NCBI GenBank assembly: GCA_004293265.1
Contig: RDXZ01000010.1
Coordinates: forward strand, 1-61,838
Direction of reading: 5' to 3'
Length of the DNA: 61,838 nt
Source of the DNA: Bacteroidota bacterium
Lineage (GTDB): Bacteria > Bacteroidota > Bacteroidia > Cytophagales > Microscillaceae
Shown piece after piece: positions 53,193 to 61,583 of the stretch. A program made the position numbers and the translations under genes. Every line of letters begins with the position of its first letter. Within the stretch, counting starts at the first letter, position 1. A model generated the notes under the pieces. That model made no database searches. It was given only the letters and a program-made list of their open reading frames with translations, and was not told the origin of the DNA.

Positions 53193-56100
53193 TTAGAACG
53201 AATACTGCACCGTAAAATTAGCAGAACGTGGTAAAACAAATATACCAGTATTAATAGTGTTATTATTATTTGCCGCATTAGGTCCTATATTATCCTGAGT
53301 ACGTGTATTTCCTTCGGTTATACCTTGTACGTCAAATAAATTAATAACTTGTGCGCCAAATAAAAACTTATCAATTTTATAATTAATACCTGCTCCAACT
53401 TCTGAAAATCCGGGAAGTTTATAAGTATTACGTCTGTTTGCCCATCTTGCACCAATATAACGAATATTAGCAAAAATATTAAACTTTTTAATAGTATAAT
53501 CTGCAGTAAAATCAAGTTGAATAGGTGGTACACGTTCCACATTATTACCAGTGATACTAATAGTGCGATTGGCTGCTCCGTTAGTAGTAGTAGGTACGAT
53601 ATTAGGATCAATTTGGTCTGCTTGATTTACTTCTGTGATTACGATATCAGGATATTTTGTATATTTAGGTGTTTGCAAAGAAAGAGAACCATTAAATTTT
53701 AAGTTTTTGATAGGTGCATAAATTGCCTCTAACTCAAAACCAATATTTCTTACATCATATAATAATACATCTAATTTAAGATTACCATTTGCATCAGTAG
53801 ATTGTAATGTAAAAGCGGCATCGTTGATTTGCGTGCCAAATAAAGTAGCGGTTAAACCAAATTTATTTTTAGACATACGCACTCCTATTTCTCCTTGATA
53901 AAGAGTTTCTACAGGATTTTGCAAAGGTATAGGTGAAAATCTTGCATCTGTTGCAGAGCCATTGTTTGTATAACCTCCATTGTTAGCGGCATTAGGATCG
54001 CCTGCGATTTTTGTACCAGCTATAGTACCTTGGTCTTTGTTAGAGATAAAGTTTTGTGTGGTTGCGTACCTTGTTCCTCTTGATGTATTAAAAAATAATG
54101 CGGTTGATTCGTTTATTTTATAATTAGCACCAATATTTGCACCCCACACATCTACACGCATATCATACATCATATAAGTAGGTAATGGAATATCAGCGTT
54201 TGCATCGTACAAAGTAAGAGGGTTACTATCTAAACCTCCTGTACCACCAACTCCAACAGTAACAGGTGCGCCTGCTTTGATTATACCTGCACTTCTTCCA
54301 TCTCTTCTTCCTACATTTTGTAAGCTTCCTGATGATTGATTTACCTCGTATCTAAATCCTAAGTTGGCGGTTAGTTTACTATCTAATTTTATTTCATCAC
54401 CTACAAAAACGGCATAAGTTAAGTTTTTACTTACTGATTTTCTGTATTGAATACCTGCTTGTAAAATACCATTTCTTGTAAGGTCAAATGTAGGTAATCC
54501 TCCATTTCCTCTAAATTGAATATCTACAAATCTTGGATTAGAACTTAAATCTGTTAGCGCTGTATTAAAATTCCAATATTCATCAGATTCATAAGCACTT
54601 ACATAACTTCCAATATTGATACTATGGTTTTTTATTTGTTTTGAAAATTGTAGATTATTGATTAAGTTTGTATTTTGAGAATTGATTACAAAAATACCCA
54701 AAGGTAAAAGCATACCATTTCCATTAATTCCACTTTCTAATACGCCTATTCCGCCTCCATCTGCATTTGATGATAAACTTGATAAAGGAATAAAACCGCC
54801 ATTGATATTGTTAGGCAATATTGATGATGAACCAGTATTTGATAATGCGTGTGTATAACTAATTATCGGTGTATAAGCACCAGGGGTAAGTCCACTGGGA
54901 AGTAAACCAACATTGGCTAACAATGCTCTGCCTGATACAGGGTTTGCTACTACTTGTGTAAGATTTGTTTCAGTAGTACCTTGCATATATCTTGTTTGAT
55001 TTTTTACTTGCCAGCCATTGCCTAAGTCATATTTAAACTCCATTCCAATATTTTTATAATCTACTTTCACAACATTGGCTGGGTTTATGCTACGGTTTTG
55101 TCCTGGATTGAGAGGGTCAGGTGTGAGCAAATTATTACCTGCATTTGATGGTATAAGTGTTCTTTGGTTTAGTTTACTCCAACCAGAAATAGGGCGTGGA
55201 TTATCAAAACCTTGATAAGGAACAGCAGTCCAAAAAGCGACTTTATCATCAACAATTTTTCCAGAGAATCTAATATAGCCTTTGTTATTATCAAATAATC
55301 TTGTAACATTGGCTTTAATTTGTCCACCTACATTGGCAGGACCTGTAAAATCACGTAGTCCTTTGTCATGTCTATAATGTCCACCTACATTAAAACGCCA
55401 TTTTTTGTCTTTGGTCAAAGGACCTCCTAAGTTAGCATCTACTCTGTACATTTGTTGTGTTCCATAAGTATATTTTACATCTCCTTTTAGGTCTGTGCCG
55501 CCTGTTTTGGTTACAAAATTAATGATACCACCAGGAGTGTTACTTGAAAAAATAACCGCATTTCCACCTCTAAGTCCTTCTAATTTTTCGATTGTTAAAT
55601 CATTTTTTGTAAATGCATCTGCATTAAAAAATACTTTATCAGATATTTCAAAATTATTTAGTCCATCTTCACGCAGGGCTGTATAACGTAAACCGCCTGT
55701 TCCAATAGGTAAACCTCTTGGGTAGATATTATTAGCAGTTTCACCCAATCCACTCTCCACATAAAAGCCGGGTATTGCATCAATCAAATCACCTGTACTT
55801 CTTGGTGCTTGTTGTTCTATCATTTTCTGGTCTAAGGTAGTAATAGAAACTGTAGATTCAAGTTTTGATTGAGGGTCAAAAGTACCTGTTACAACCACAT
55901 CATCAAGACTCAAGTAATCTTCTTCAAGATTAAAATCAAGTACTGCTTCGCCTCCACTTGAAATAGTTGCTTTTTGTTGTTGGGTTTTAAAACCCATAAA
56001 ATTTGTAACCACTTCGTAATCACCATCAGCAAGACTTGTGATTTCATAAGTACCCTCAATAGATGTGATAGCACCATTTTGAGTATTTTTGATTAGGACA

Positions 56101-56222
56101 GTAGCACCTACGACTACTTCGCCTACATTATCTAAAACTTTTCCTTTGATTTTGCCTGTTTGCCCGCAAACGATTGCAATTTGTAAGAAAAAAATAGATA
56201 GAAATAAATAAAACTTATTCAT
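53193..56222 (-). CDS. TonB-dependent outer-membrane receptor
   Basis: 1009 residues. Signal peptide about 1-20; carboxypeptidase-regulatory-like (CNA-B type) domain about 22-100 (GKIKGKVLDNVGEVVVGATV); then DVVVTGTF and a plug (about 105-230; RSTGDLIDAIPGFYV, GGNAVIFSSNTPGGIINFVTK); and a 22-stranded barrel to the end, with terminal aromatic ANFTVQYSF. It imports a ligand with energy from TonB. No SusD partner follows, so it is not a standard Sus pair; ligand unknown. The divergent GH1 beta-glucosidase suggests a glycoside, but iron chelators or other ligands are possible. Confidence 0.93.
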   Translation of the reverse strand: MNKFYLFLSIFFLQIAIVCGQTGKIKGKVLDNVGEVVVGATVLIKNTQNGAITSIEGTYEITSLADGDYEVVTNFMGFKTQQQKATISSGGEAVLDFNLEEDYLSLDDVVVTGTFDPQSKLESTVSITTLDQKMIEQQAPRSTGDLIDAIPGFYVESGLGETANNIYPRGLPIGTGGLRYTALREDGLNNFEISDKVFFNADAFTKNDLTIEKLEGLRGGNAVIFSSNTPGGIINFVTKTGGTDLKGDVKYTYGTQQMYRVDANLGGPLTKDKKWRFNVGGHYRHDKGLRDFTGPANVGGQIKANVTRLFDNNKGYIRFSGKIVDDKVAFWTAVPYQGFDNPRPISGWSKLNQRTLIPSNAGNNLLTPDPLNPGQNRSINPANVVKVDYKNIGMEFKYDLGNGWQVKNQTRYMQGTTETNLTQVVANPVSGRALLANVGLLPSGLTPGAYTPIISYTHALSNTGSSSILPNNINGGFIPLSSLSSNADGGGIGVLESGINGNGMLLPLGIFVINSQNTNLINNLQFSKQIKNHSINIGSYVSAYESDEYWNFNTALTDLSSNPRFVDIQFRGNGGLPTFDLTRNGILQAGIQYRKSVSKNLTYAVFVGDEIKLDSKLTANLGFRYEVNQSSGSLQNVGRRDGRSAGIIKAGAPVTVGVGGTGGLDSNPLTLYDANADIPLPTYMMYDMRVDVWGANIGANYKINESTALFFNTSRGTRYATTQNFISNKDQGTIAGTKIAGDPNAANNGGYTNNGSATDARFSPIPLQNPVETLYQGEIGVRMSKNKFGLTATLFGTQINDAAFTLQSTDANGNLKLDVLLYDVRNIGFELEAIYAPIKNLKFNGSLSLQTPKYTKYPDIVITEVNQADQIDPNIVPTTTNGAANRTISITGNNVERVPPIQLDFTADYTIKKFNIFANIRYIGARWANRRNTYKLPGFSEVGAGINYKIDKFLFGAQVINLFDVQGITEGNTRTQDNIGPNAANNNNTINTGIFVLPRSANFTVQYSF

Positions 56223-56533
56223 AAAATTTAAAAAGATTTGAAATATGAAAACACTAAAATACTTTTTTTTGATATTATTACTAAATAAATTTTACGGGTT
56301 AATTTAATAACATATTATATCTACATAAAATTATTAAACTCATATCTATAAAAAATAAAAAAATAGTAAAAAAAAAAATACTTTAAACGTAAACATTTTA
56401 TTCTTTATTTTTGTTTAAGAATTATATAAAAAATTTTAAAATAATTTAAAAAAAAGTAATTAAAAAAAAATTTTATTTATATAACCTTTTGATAATCAAT
56501 ATATTATAGTGTAATCAATAAATTTAAAAAAAT
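56223..56533. other. 311-bp divergent promoter region
   Basis: Shared by the TonB receptor and the GH1 gene. A/T-rich without a clear TAnnTTTG box; the stretch ATCAATATATTATA near 56498 also forms part of the hairpin at 26148. No gene. Confidence 0.45.
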
Positions 56534-57982
56534 ATGAACAGACGTGAAATTCTGCAAGCAAGTGGTGCTTTTCTTTTTGGTGCTATGATTGCGCCTGATA
56601 CATTGTATTCGTTTCCAGAGGAAAACAATATCATTTTACCTGATTTTAAAAAAGATGACTTTGGAAAAGATTTTTTATGGGGTACTGCTACCGCTTCTTA
56701 TCAAATAGAAGGCGCTCATACCGCAGATGGAAAAGGGGTTTCGATTTGGGATACTTTTTCTCATATAAATGGGAAAATTGTAAACAACGAAAATGGAGAT
56801 ATTGCTTGTAATTTTTATAATCAATATCCTAATGACATCGGTATTGCAAAAAAATTAAATTTAGATGTATTTAGATTTTCAACAGCGTGGACAAGACTTT
56901 TACCCAACGGAACAGGAAAAGTAAATCAAAAAGGGGTAGATTTTTACAATAAAATAATAGACCAGTGTCTAAAAAATGGATTAAGTCCTTGGCTTACTTT
57001 GTATCATTGGGACTTGCCACAAGTACTCGAAGATAAAGGTGGCTGGGCGAATAGAGATATGATAGATTGGTTTAGCGAATATACAAATTTATGTGCTGAT
57101 AAATTTGGAGACAGAGTAAAAAATTTTATGATACTCAATGAGCCAACTATATTTTCTATGTTAGGATATTTGACTGGCAAACACGCACCCGGACATACTG
57201 ATGTTACTAAGTTTTTGAAAGTCGTTCATCATATTTCTATGGTGCAGGCAGAAGCAGGGCGTATTTTGAGGCAAAAAGTAAAAAATGCTAACATTGGCAC
57301 TACTTATTCTTGTAATATTGTCCAACCTTTTACTGACTCAGAAGAGGATAAAAAAGCTTGTGAAAAATTAGATGTGTTAATAAATCGTATGTATATCGAA
57401 CCTGCATTAGGGCTTGGGTATGCTTCTGAATCATTGCCGCTACTAAAAAATATTGAAAAATTTATGCAACCAGACGATCTACAAAAATTAAAATTTGATT
57501 TTGATTTTATTGGTATTCAGAATTATACAAGAATAATTGCTAAATATGACGAAAAAGCACCACTTATGGGCATAAAATTTGTCGAAGCAAAAGATAGAAA
57601 TGTACCCAATATGACTACAATGAAATGGGAAGTATATCCTGAAGGAATTTATCTTATTCTTAAACAATTTGCAAAATATAAAAATATTAAAAAAATTATT
57701 GTTACTGAAAATGGTGCAGCGTTTGATGATAAATTAGAAGGAAAAAAAGTGCATGATAAGAATAGAGTCGATTTTTTTGAAGGGTATTTAGCACAAGTAC
57801 TTAGAGCTAAAAAAGAAGGTGTACCTGTAGATGGCTACTTTGTATGGTCATTATTGGATAATTATGAGTGGGCAGAAGGATATTTTCCTCGCTTTGGATT
57901 GGTGTATGTAGATTATAAAACACAAAAAAGATACATCAAAGACTCAGGCTATTGGTTTCAAAAATTTTTGAAAAAAAGGTAA
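56534..57982 (+). CDS. GH1 beta-glucosidase with Tat-like signal
   Basis: 482 residues. N-terminus MNRREILQASGAFLFGAM carries a twin-arginine motif and short hydrophobic stretch, so export by Tat is likely. The family 1 barrel begins DFLWGTATASYQIEGA; the acid/base glutamate is E203 in LNEPT, the nucleophile E392 in VTENGAAF; FVWSLLDNYEWAEGY closes the barrel. Hydrolyses beta-glucosides such as cellobiose or aryl-glucosides in the periplasm. Divergent from the TonB receptor, 311 bp apart. Confidence 0.95.
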   Translation: MNRREILQASGAFLFGAMIAPDTLYSFPEENNIILPDFKKDDFGKDFLWGTATASYQIEGAHTADGKGVSIWDTFSHINGKIVNNENGDIACNFYNQYPNDIGIAKKLNLDVFRFSTAWTRLLPNGTGKVNQKGVDFYNKIIDQCLKNGLSPWLTLYHWDLPQVLEDKGGWANRDMIDWFSEYTNLCADKFGDRVKNFMILNEPTIFSMLGYLTGKHAPGHTDVTKFLKVVHHISMVQAEAGRILRQKVKNANIGTTYSCNIVQPFTDSEEDKKACEKLDVLINRMYIEPALGLGYASESLPLLKNIEKFMQPDDLQKLKFDFDFIGIQNYTRIIAKYDEKAPLMGIKFVEAKDRNVPNMTTMKWEVYPEGIYLILKQFAKYKNIKKIIVTENGAAFDDKLEGKKVHDKNRVDFFEGYLAQVLRAKKEGVPVDGYFVWSLLDNYEWAEGYFPRFGLVYVDYKTQKRYIKDSGYWFQKFLKKR

Positions 57983-58106
57983 TTATAAAATTTTAGTTAT
58001 TAATATAAAAGGCTTGACAATCTGAAAATTATTTCCGTACTTCTTTTTTGGGAGTTGTCAAGTCTTTGACATTGACAACCCACCAAAAAAAATCAATCAG
58101 CATTTT

Positions 58107-58652
58107 TTATATTTTCCTCAAAATAGCAAGTTTTAAAATGCCTGCAACACTCAAAGAGTCTGTAATTTCGTTTCTCATTACCATTTCAAAAGCCTCTTTG
58201 AAAGAGATTTTTTTGATAACTAAATCTTCTGTATCTTCGGGTTGTGCTTGTTTTTGTGTAAGATTTTCTGCCAAAAAAACACAACCTTCTTCGTCAGTTA
58301 CAGAGTTAGAAGTATGGATTCGCATAATATTTGTCCATTTTTCAGCCACCAATCCTGTTTCTTCCTCTAATTCTCTTTGAGCAGATGCCAAAATATCATC
58401 ACCAATTTTTCCACCACCCATCGGAATTTCCCACGAATATTCGTTTAGTGGATAGCGATATTGTCCAACTAAATAAATAAAACCTTCATTATCTATCGGA
58501 ATAATACCAATGGCTTTGTTTTTGAAATGAACGGTGGTATAAATTCCTTCCTTTTCTGCGGGCGTGAGTACTTTATCCTCTCTTACTCTAATCCAATTAT
58601 TTTCATAAATGGTGTTGGCAGACAAAATTTGCCAAAGTTTTTTTTCTTTCAT
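58107..58652 (-). CDS. Nudix hydrolase, ADP-ribose pyrophosphatase type
   Basis: About 181 residues from MKEKKLWQIL (58652); MEIKNTMKEKK (58670) is the alternative, overlapping the end of nuoL by 10 bp. The Nudix box runs GGGKIGDDILASAQRELEEETGL; the first acidic position is Asp in place of Glu, while RELEEETG is intact. The N-terminal LTPAEKEGIYTTVHFKNKAIGIIPI and C-terminal features fit ADP-ribose or related nucleotide-sugar pyrophosphatases. Follows nuoL by 8 bp, so probably co-transcribed. Confidence 0.88.
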   Translation of the reverse strand: MKEKKLWQILSANTIYENNWIRVREDKVLTPAEKEGIYTTVHFKNKAIGIIPIDNEGFIYLVGQYRYPLNEYSWEIPMGGGKIGDDILASAQRELEEETGLVAEKWTNIMRIHTSNSVTDEEGCVFLAENLTQKQAQPEDTEDLVIKKISFKEAFEMVMRNEITDSLSVAGILKLAILRKI

Positions 58653-58660
58653 TGTATTTT

Positions 58661-60547
58661 TTATTTCCATAACCACCAAATAATCCCCATAACAATCATA
58701 ATTACCCAAGCAAGATAGTTTTGAAGTTGTCCGTTTTGTAGTTGGTTAAATTTTGTTCCTATATTTTTGGCAAGCCAAGAGAAAAAATAAGTCAAACCAT
58801 CAATTATATTTCTATCAAACCAAGCCAATATATGCGACAAAACAACAGGCAATTGACCTATTCTTAATAAAAATATATCTAATTTTTTTTCAATTTGATG
58901 AACAAAATTGATTTTCCAAATGATTATTTTTTCAAAATAAATCAAAATAGTATCAATAAAAAGTTCTTTTTTAGATAAATTCATTACAAAATTATTGACA
59001 AAAAAACCTTCTTTATAACGAACCAAATAATATCCAAATAAAATACCTATGAGATTGATTAATATGATGCTTGATAATAAAAAATATTGATGATGTGTTT
59101 TATGTTGATACCCAAATGTTTCAGGAAAAAATACATAACCAGACAACAAACTGCAAAAAAATAATAAACCAATCGAGATATATTCAGCCAAAGATAAAAT
59201 ATTTTTTTTAATATCAAATATTTGCGCTGTATTTTCTTTTTTTTGAGGTAATAAATACAACAAAAACCACATTCTACTCACATAAAAAGATGTAAAAAAA
59301 ACACTCAATAAATTCATCGCCAACAAAAAATAATGTTGTGTATGAAATACATTTTGTAAAATTTCTTCTTTAGAAAAAAAGCCACTCGTAAAAGGTAAAC
59401 CTATCAAAGAAGCACAAAAAAGACTAAAAAATATAAAAATCAAAGGAAATCGAGCCACTATATTTCTCATATTTTGCATATCTTGTGCGTCTGTGTGTGC
59501 GTGTAAAGAAGTTTTATTTTGATGTAAATAATGAATAAAACTGCCTGCACACAAAAATAAACCTGCCTTGAAAAATGCGTGTGTAAACAAATGAAACATC
59601 GCTCCCCAACTTGCACCCACACCTACGCCCACGACCATAAAACCCAATTGTGAAACGGTAGAATATGCCAATATTTTTTTGATGTCCCAATGATTAAGTG
59701 CCAAAAAACCACCTAAAAGTGCCGTAATTCCACCAAAATAAGCAATCGTTGCTAATAATTCTTGCGGTAAAAAAGGACTAATCCGAATTAATAAATAAAT
59801 CCCTGCCGCGACCATAGTGGCGGCGTGCAACAAAGCAGATACTGGTGTCGGTCCTTTCATTGCTTTGGGCAACCAAAAATGCAAAGGAAATTGAGCAGAT
59901 TTTCCAATCACGCCACAAAACAAACCAAAACCAATCCAAAAAGGAAAAATTATTTTTTGTGTTTGTAAAGTTTGTAAATCTAAAGAATGAGCAAGATTCC
60001 AAACGCCAAAAATTCCGATTAAAAAACCTGCATCTCCAATTCTGTTGGTAATAAAAGCTAATTTGGCTGCGTTAGTAGCAGATTTTTGTTGTTTCCAAAA
60101 TCCAATTAATAAATAAGAAACCAAACCCACTAATTCCCAAAAAATATATATTTGTAATAAATTTCCTGCTAAAATCAAGCCTAACATTGTAAAAATAAAC
60201 AAAGATAAATAAGCAAAATATTGCGTAATTTTTTTGTCATTTTTCATATATTCCAATGAAAAAATAAATACAGCACTTGAAATGAAAGTGATAATTACTA
60301 AAAAATATAAACTAAAATTGTCTAAAAAAAAATTAATGTGAAGTATTGAAGTTTCGACTTTCAAAATAAATAAATCCCACGAAAAAGGTAATTCTTCCCC
60401 AAAAAATAAGAACGTACTACAAATTGTCAAAACTAAAATAGTACTAATGGCAAGAGTCAAAGCCGTTTTTTTGAAATTTTGTAGGCAAAAAATCAATATA
60501 AAACTCAACAAAGGCAACAATAACAAAAAAGAAATGAGGTTTTTCAT
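58661..60547 (-). CDS. nuoL: NADH-quinone oxidoreductase subunit L
   Basis: 628 residues with about 15 helices. The antiporter-like core motifs are plain: FWELVGLVSYLLIGFW, GVIGKSAQFPLHFWLPKAMKGPTPVSALLHAATMVAAGIYL, and LAYSTVSQLGFMVVG with charged residues in the helices. The terminal long helix and an extra helix follow. Proton-pumping subunit of complex I. It is not beside other nuo genes; neighbours are Nudix and folK. In the usual arrangement nuoL stands between nuoK and nuoM, so this copy was moved or is an additional one. Possibly leaderless; box TATTTTTG at 60553-60560 minus. Confidence 0.93.
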   Translation of the reverse strand: MKNLISFLLLLPLLSFILIFCLQNFKKTALTLAISTILVLTICSTFLFFGEELPFSWDLFILKVETSILHINFFLDNFSLYFLVIITFISSAVFIFSLEYMKNDKKITQYFAYLSLFIFTMLGLILAGNLLQIYIFWELVGLVSYLLIGFWKQQKSATNAAKLAFITNRIGDAGFLIGIFGVWNLAHSLDLQTLQTQKIIFPFWIGFGLFCGVIGKSAQFPLHFWLPKAMKGPTPVSALLHAATMVAAGIYLLIRISPFLPQELLATIAYFGGITALLGGFLALNHWDIKKILAYSTVSQLGFMVVGVGVGASWGAMFHLFTHAFFKAGLFLCAGSFIHYLHQNKTSLHAHTDAQDMQNMRNIVARFPLIFIFFSLFCASLIGLPFTSGFFSKEEILQNVFHTQHYFLLAMNLLSVFFTSFYVSRMWFLLYLLPQKKENTAQIFDIKKNILSLAEYISIGLLFFCSLLSGYVFFPETFGYQHKTHHQYFLLSSIILINLIGILFGYYLVRYKEGFFVNNFVMNLSKKELFIDTILIYFEKIIIWKINFVHQIEKKLDIFLLRIGQLPVVLSHILAWFDRNIIDGLTYFFSWLAKNIGTKFNQLQNGQLQNYLAWVIMIVMGIIWWLWK

Positions 60548-60552
60548 ATCTG

Positions 60553-60560
60553 CAAAAATA
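60553..60560 (-). promoter_or_regulatory. -7 box of nuoL
   Basis: Minus-strand TATTTTTG, only 6 bp before the ATG at 60547, implying little or no leader. Confidence 0.5.
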
Positions 60561-60600
60561 ATAATTTTATATTTAATTTAAAAAAAATTGAAAAAATATT

Positions 60601-60608
60601 TATATTTG
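60601..60608 (+). promoter_or_regulatory. -7 box of folK
   Basis: TATATTTG, 11 bp before the ATG at 60619. A very short leader is implied, as for the divergent nuoL. Confidence 0.55.
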
Positions 60609-60618
60609 CACAAAAACT

Positions 60619-61074
60619 ATGACGAATATTTATCTTTTATTGGGTACAAATATAGGCAATTTATCCGAAAATTTAGCAAATGCACGCCAATTATTAACAA
60701 AAAATAATATTACTATTTTAAAACAATCAAAACTATACCAAACTAAACCTTGGGGAGTATTAGACCAACCTGATTTTTTAAATCAAGTAATTGAAATTGA
60801 AACTGATTTTTTACCTTTTGAATTGTTAGATTTTACACAAAATATAGAAAAAAAAATGGGGAGAATTAAACTCAGAAAATGGGGAGAACGAATTATTGAT
60901 ATTGATATTTTGGCGTTTGATGATGTAATTATCGAACACGAAAAACTCACGTTACCGCACCCACACGCACATACGAGAGATTTTACACTTATTCCTTGGG
61001 CAGAAATCGCTCCCGATTTTGTTCATATTCAATTACAAAAAACGATTTTAAGTCTATTACAAGAACTAACGTGA
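60619..61074 (+). CDS. folK: HPPK, folate biosynthesis
   Basis: 151 residues. 2-amino-4-hydroxy-6-hydroxymethyldihydropteridine diphosphokinase; marks are LLLGTNIGN, SKLYQTKPWGVLDQPDFLNQVIEIET, the WGERIIDIDILAFDD block with the metal aspartates (DxD), and LPHPHAHTRDFTLIPWAEI. It transfers pyrophosphate from ATP to the pterin. The stop codon TGA (61072-61074) is part of the dispersed repeat end ACGTGAGTTCGAGATAAC, so the repeat inserted at, or formed, the end of this gene. No other folate gene adjoins. Confidence 0.95.
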   Translation: MTNIYLLLGTNIGNLSENLANARQLLTKNNITILKQSKLYQTKPWGVLDQPDFLNQVIEIETDFLPFELLDFTQNIEKKMGRIKLRKWGERIIDIDILAFDDVIIEHEKLTLPHPHAHTRDFTLIPWAEIAPDFVHIQLQKTILSLLQELT

Positions 61075-61150
61075 GTTCGAGATAACAATAGTTCAAAAAA
61101 GTGTGTAATTTTTCAAAAAAAGAGGTCAGACCTTCGTAAACTTCGATACT
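61068..61150 (-). repeat. copy C of the AGGTCTGACC repeat family
   Basis: Read on the minus strand, GAAGTTTACGAAGGTCTGAC... then TTTTTGAAAAATTACACACT..., ending at ACGTT. It matches copy A (44563-44663) with only a few differences over about 80 bp, including the flank GAAGTTTACG, which is shared by copies A and C and absent from B. Its end supplies the folK stop. Confidence 0.75.
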
Positions 61151-61287
61151 AACTCTGAAAATGTAGTGCCAAAAGTACCTGCTCCTGCCGAAAAACGACT
61201 TTCTTGTTCTTTGACTTTTTTTAATACTAAATTGATAACTCCCGCAAAAGCACTTTTGCTGTCTTTCTTTATCGATAAATATCAAAA
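61145..61287 (-). pseudogene. TonB plug-like coding relic
   Basis: In one minus-strand frame the translation reads KKDSKSAFAGVINLVLKK, then VKEQESRFSAGAGTFGTTFS. The AFAGVINLVLKK stretch looks like the AGVINIVTKK hallmark of TonB receptor plugs. There is no start, a stop lies upstream in frame, and the stretch runs into repeat copy C. So it is either a broken receptor or a repeat with accidental resemblance. Confidence 0.4.
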
Positions 61288-61528
61288 CATTTTTAAAAAT
61301 AAAAAAAATACATCTTACTAAATCTCCTTTTTCTTAGTGTAATATTTTTTGACTAATGGTCTGACCTGAATAATTAAACTTATAAATATTTGATTATGAA
61401 CCACTAAATATTTAAAAATATTGAAATAATCTACATCAGCTTACTTTCAGGTAGAACCTACTTTTTTACATTTTTATTTTGTTCTGTTGCTTACTATTTT
61501 TAATATTATAAGAAAAAAAAGTATTTTT

Positions 61529-61560
61529 TTTGATATTTATTAAAAAAATTATTACTTTTG
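61529..61560 (+). promoter_or_regulatory. nadE promoter
   Basis: TTTG (61529-61532), 20-bp spacer, TACTTTTG (61553-61560), 23 bp before the start codon. Confidence 0.7.
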
Positions 61561-61583
61561 GGCAAAGATAATTTCAAAAAAAT

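Larger units (their letters stand above)
61075..61583. other. 509-bp gap between folK and nadE
   Basis: Contains repeat copy C, the TonB-like relic and the nadE promoter (61529-61560). The stretch 61290-61520 holds one more AGGTCTGACC-like mark (GGTCTGACCTG, about 61358) but no gene that I can support. Confidence 0.55.

Noticed and set aside
60989-61285. 98-codon minus-strand frame across folK and the repeat
   Set aside because: Runs against folK and through repeat copy C; composition is not protein-like. The TonB-like relic lies in another frame of the same strand.
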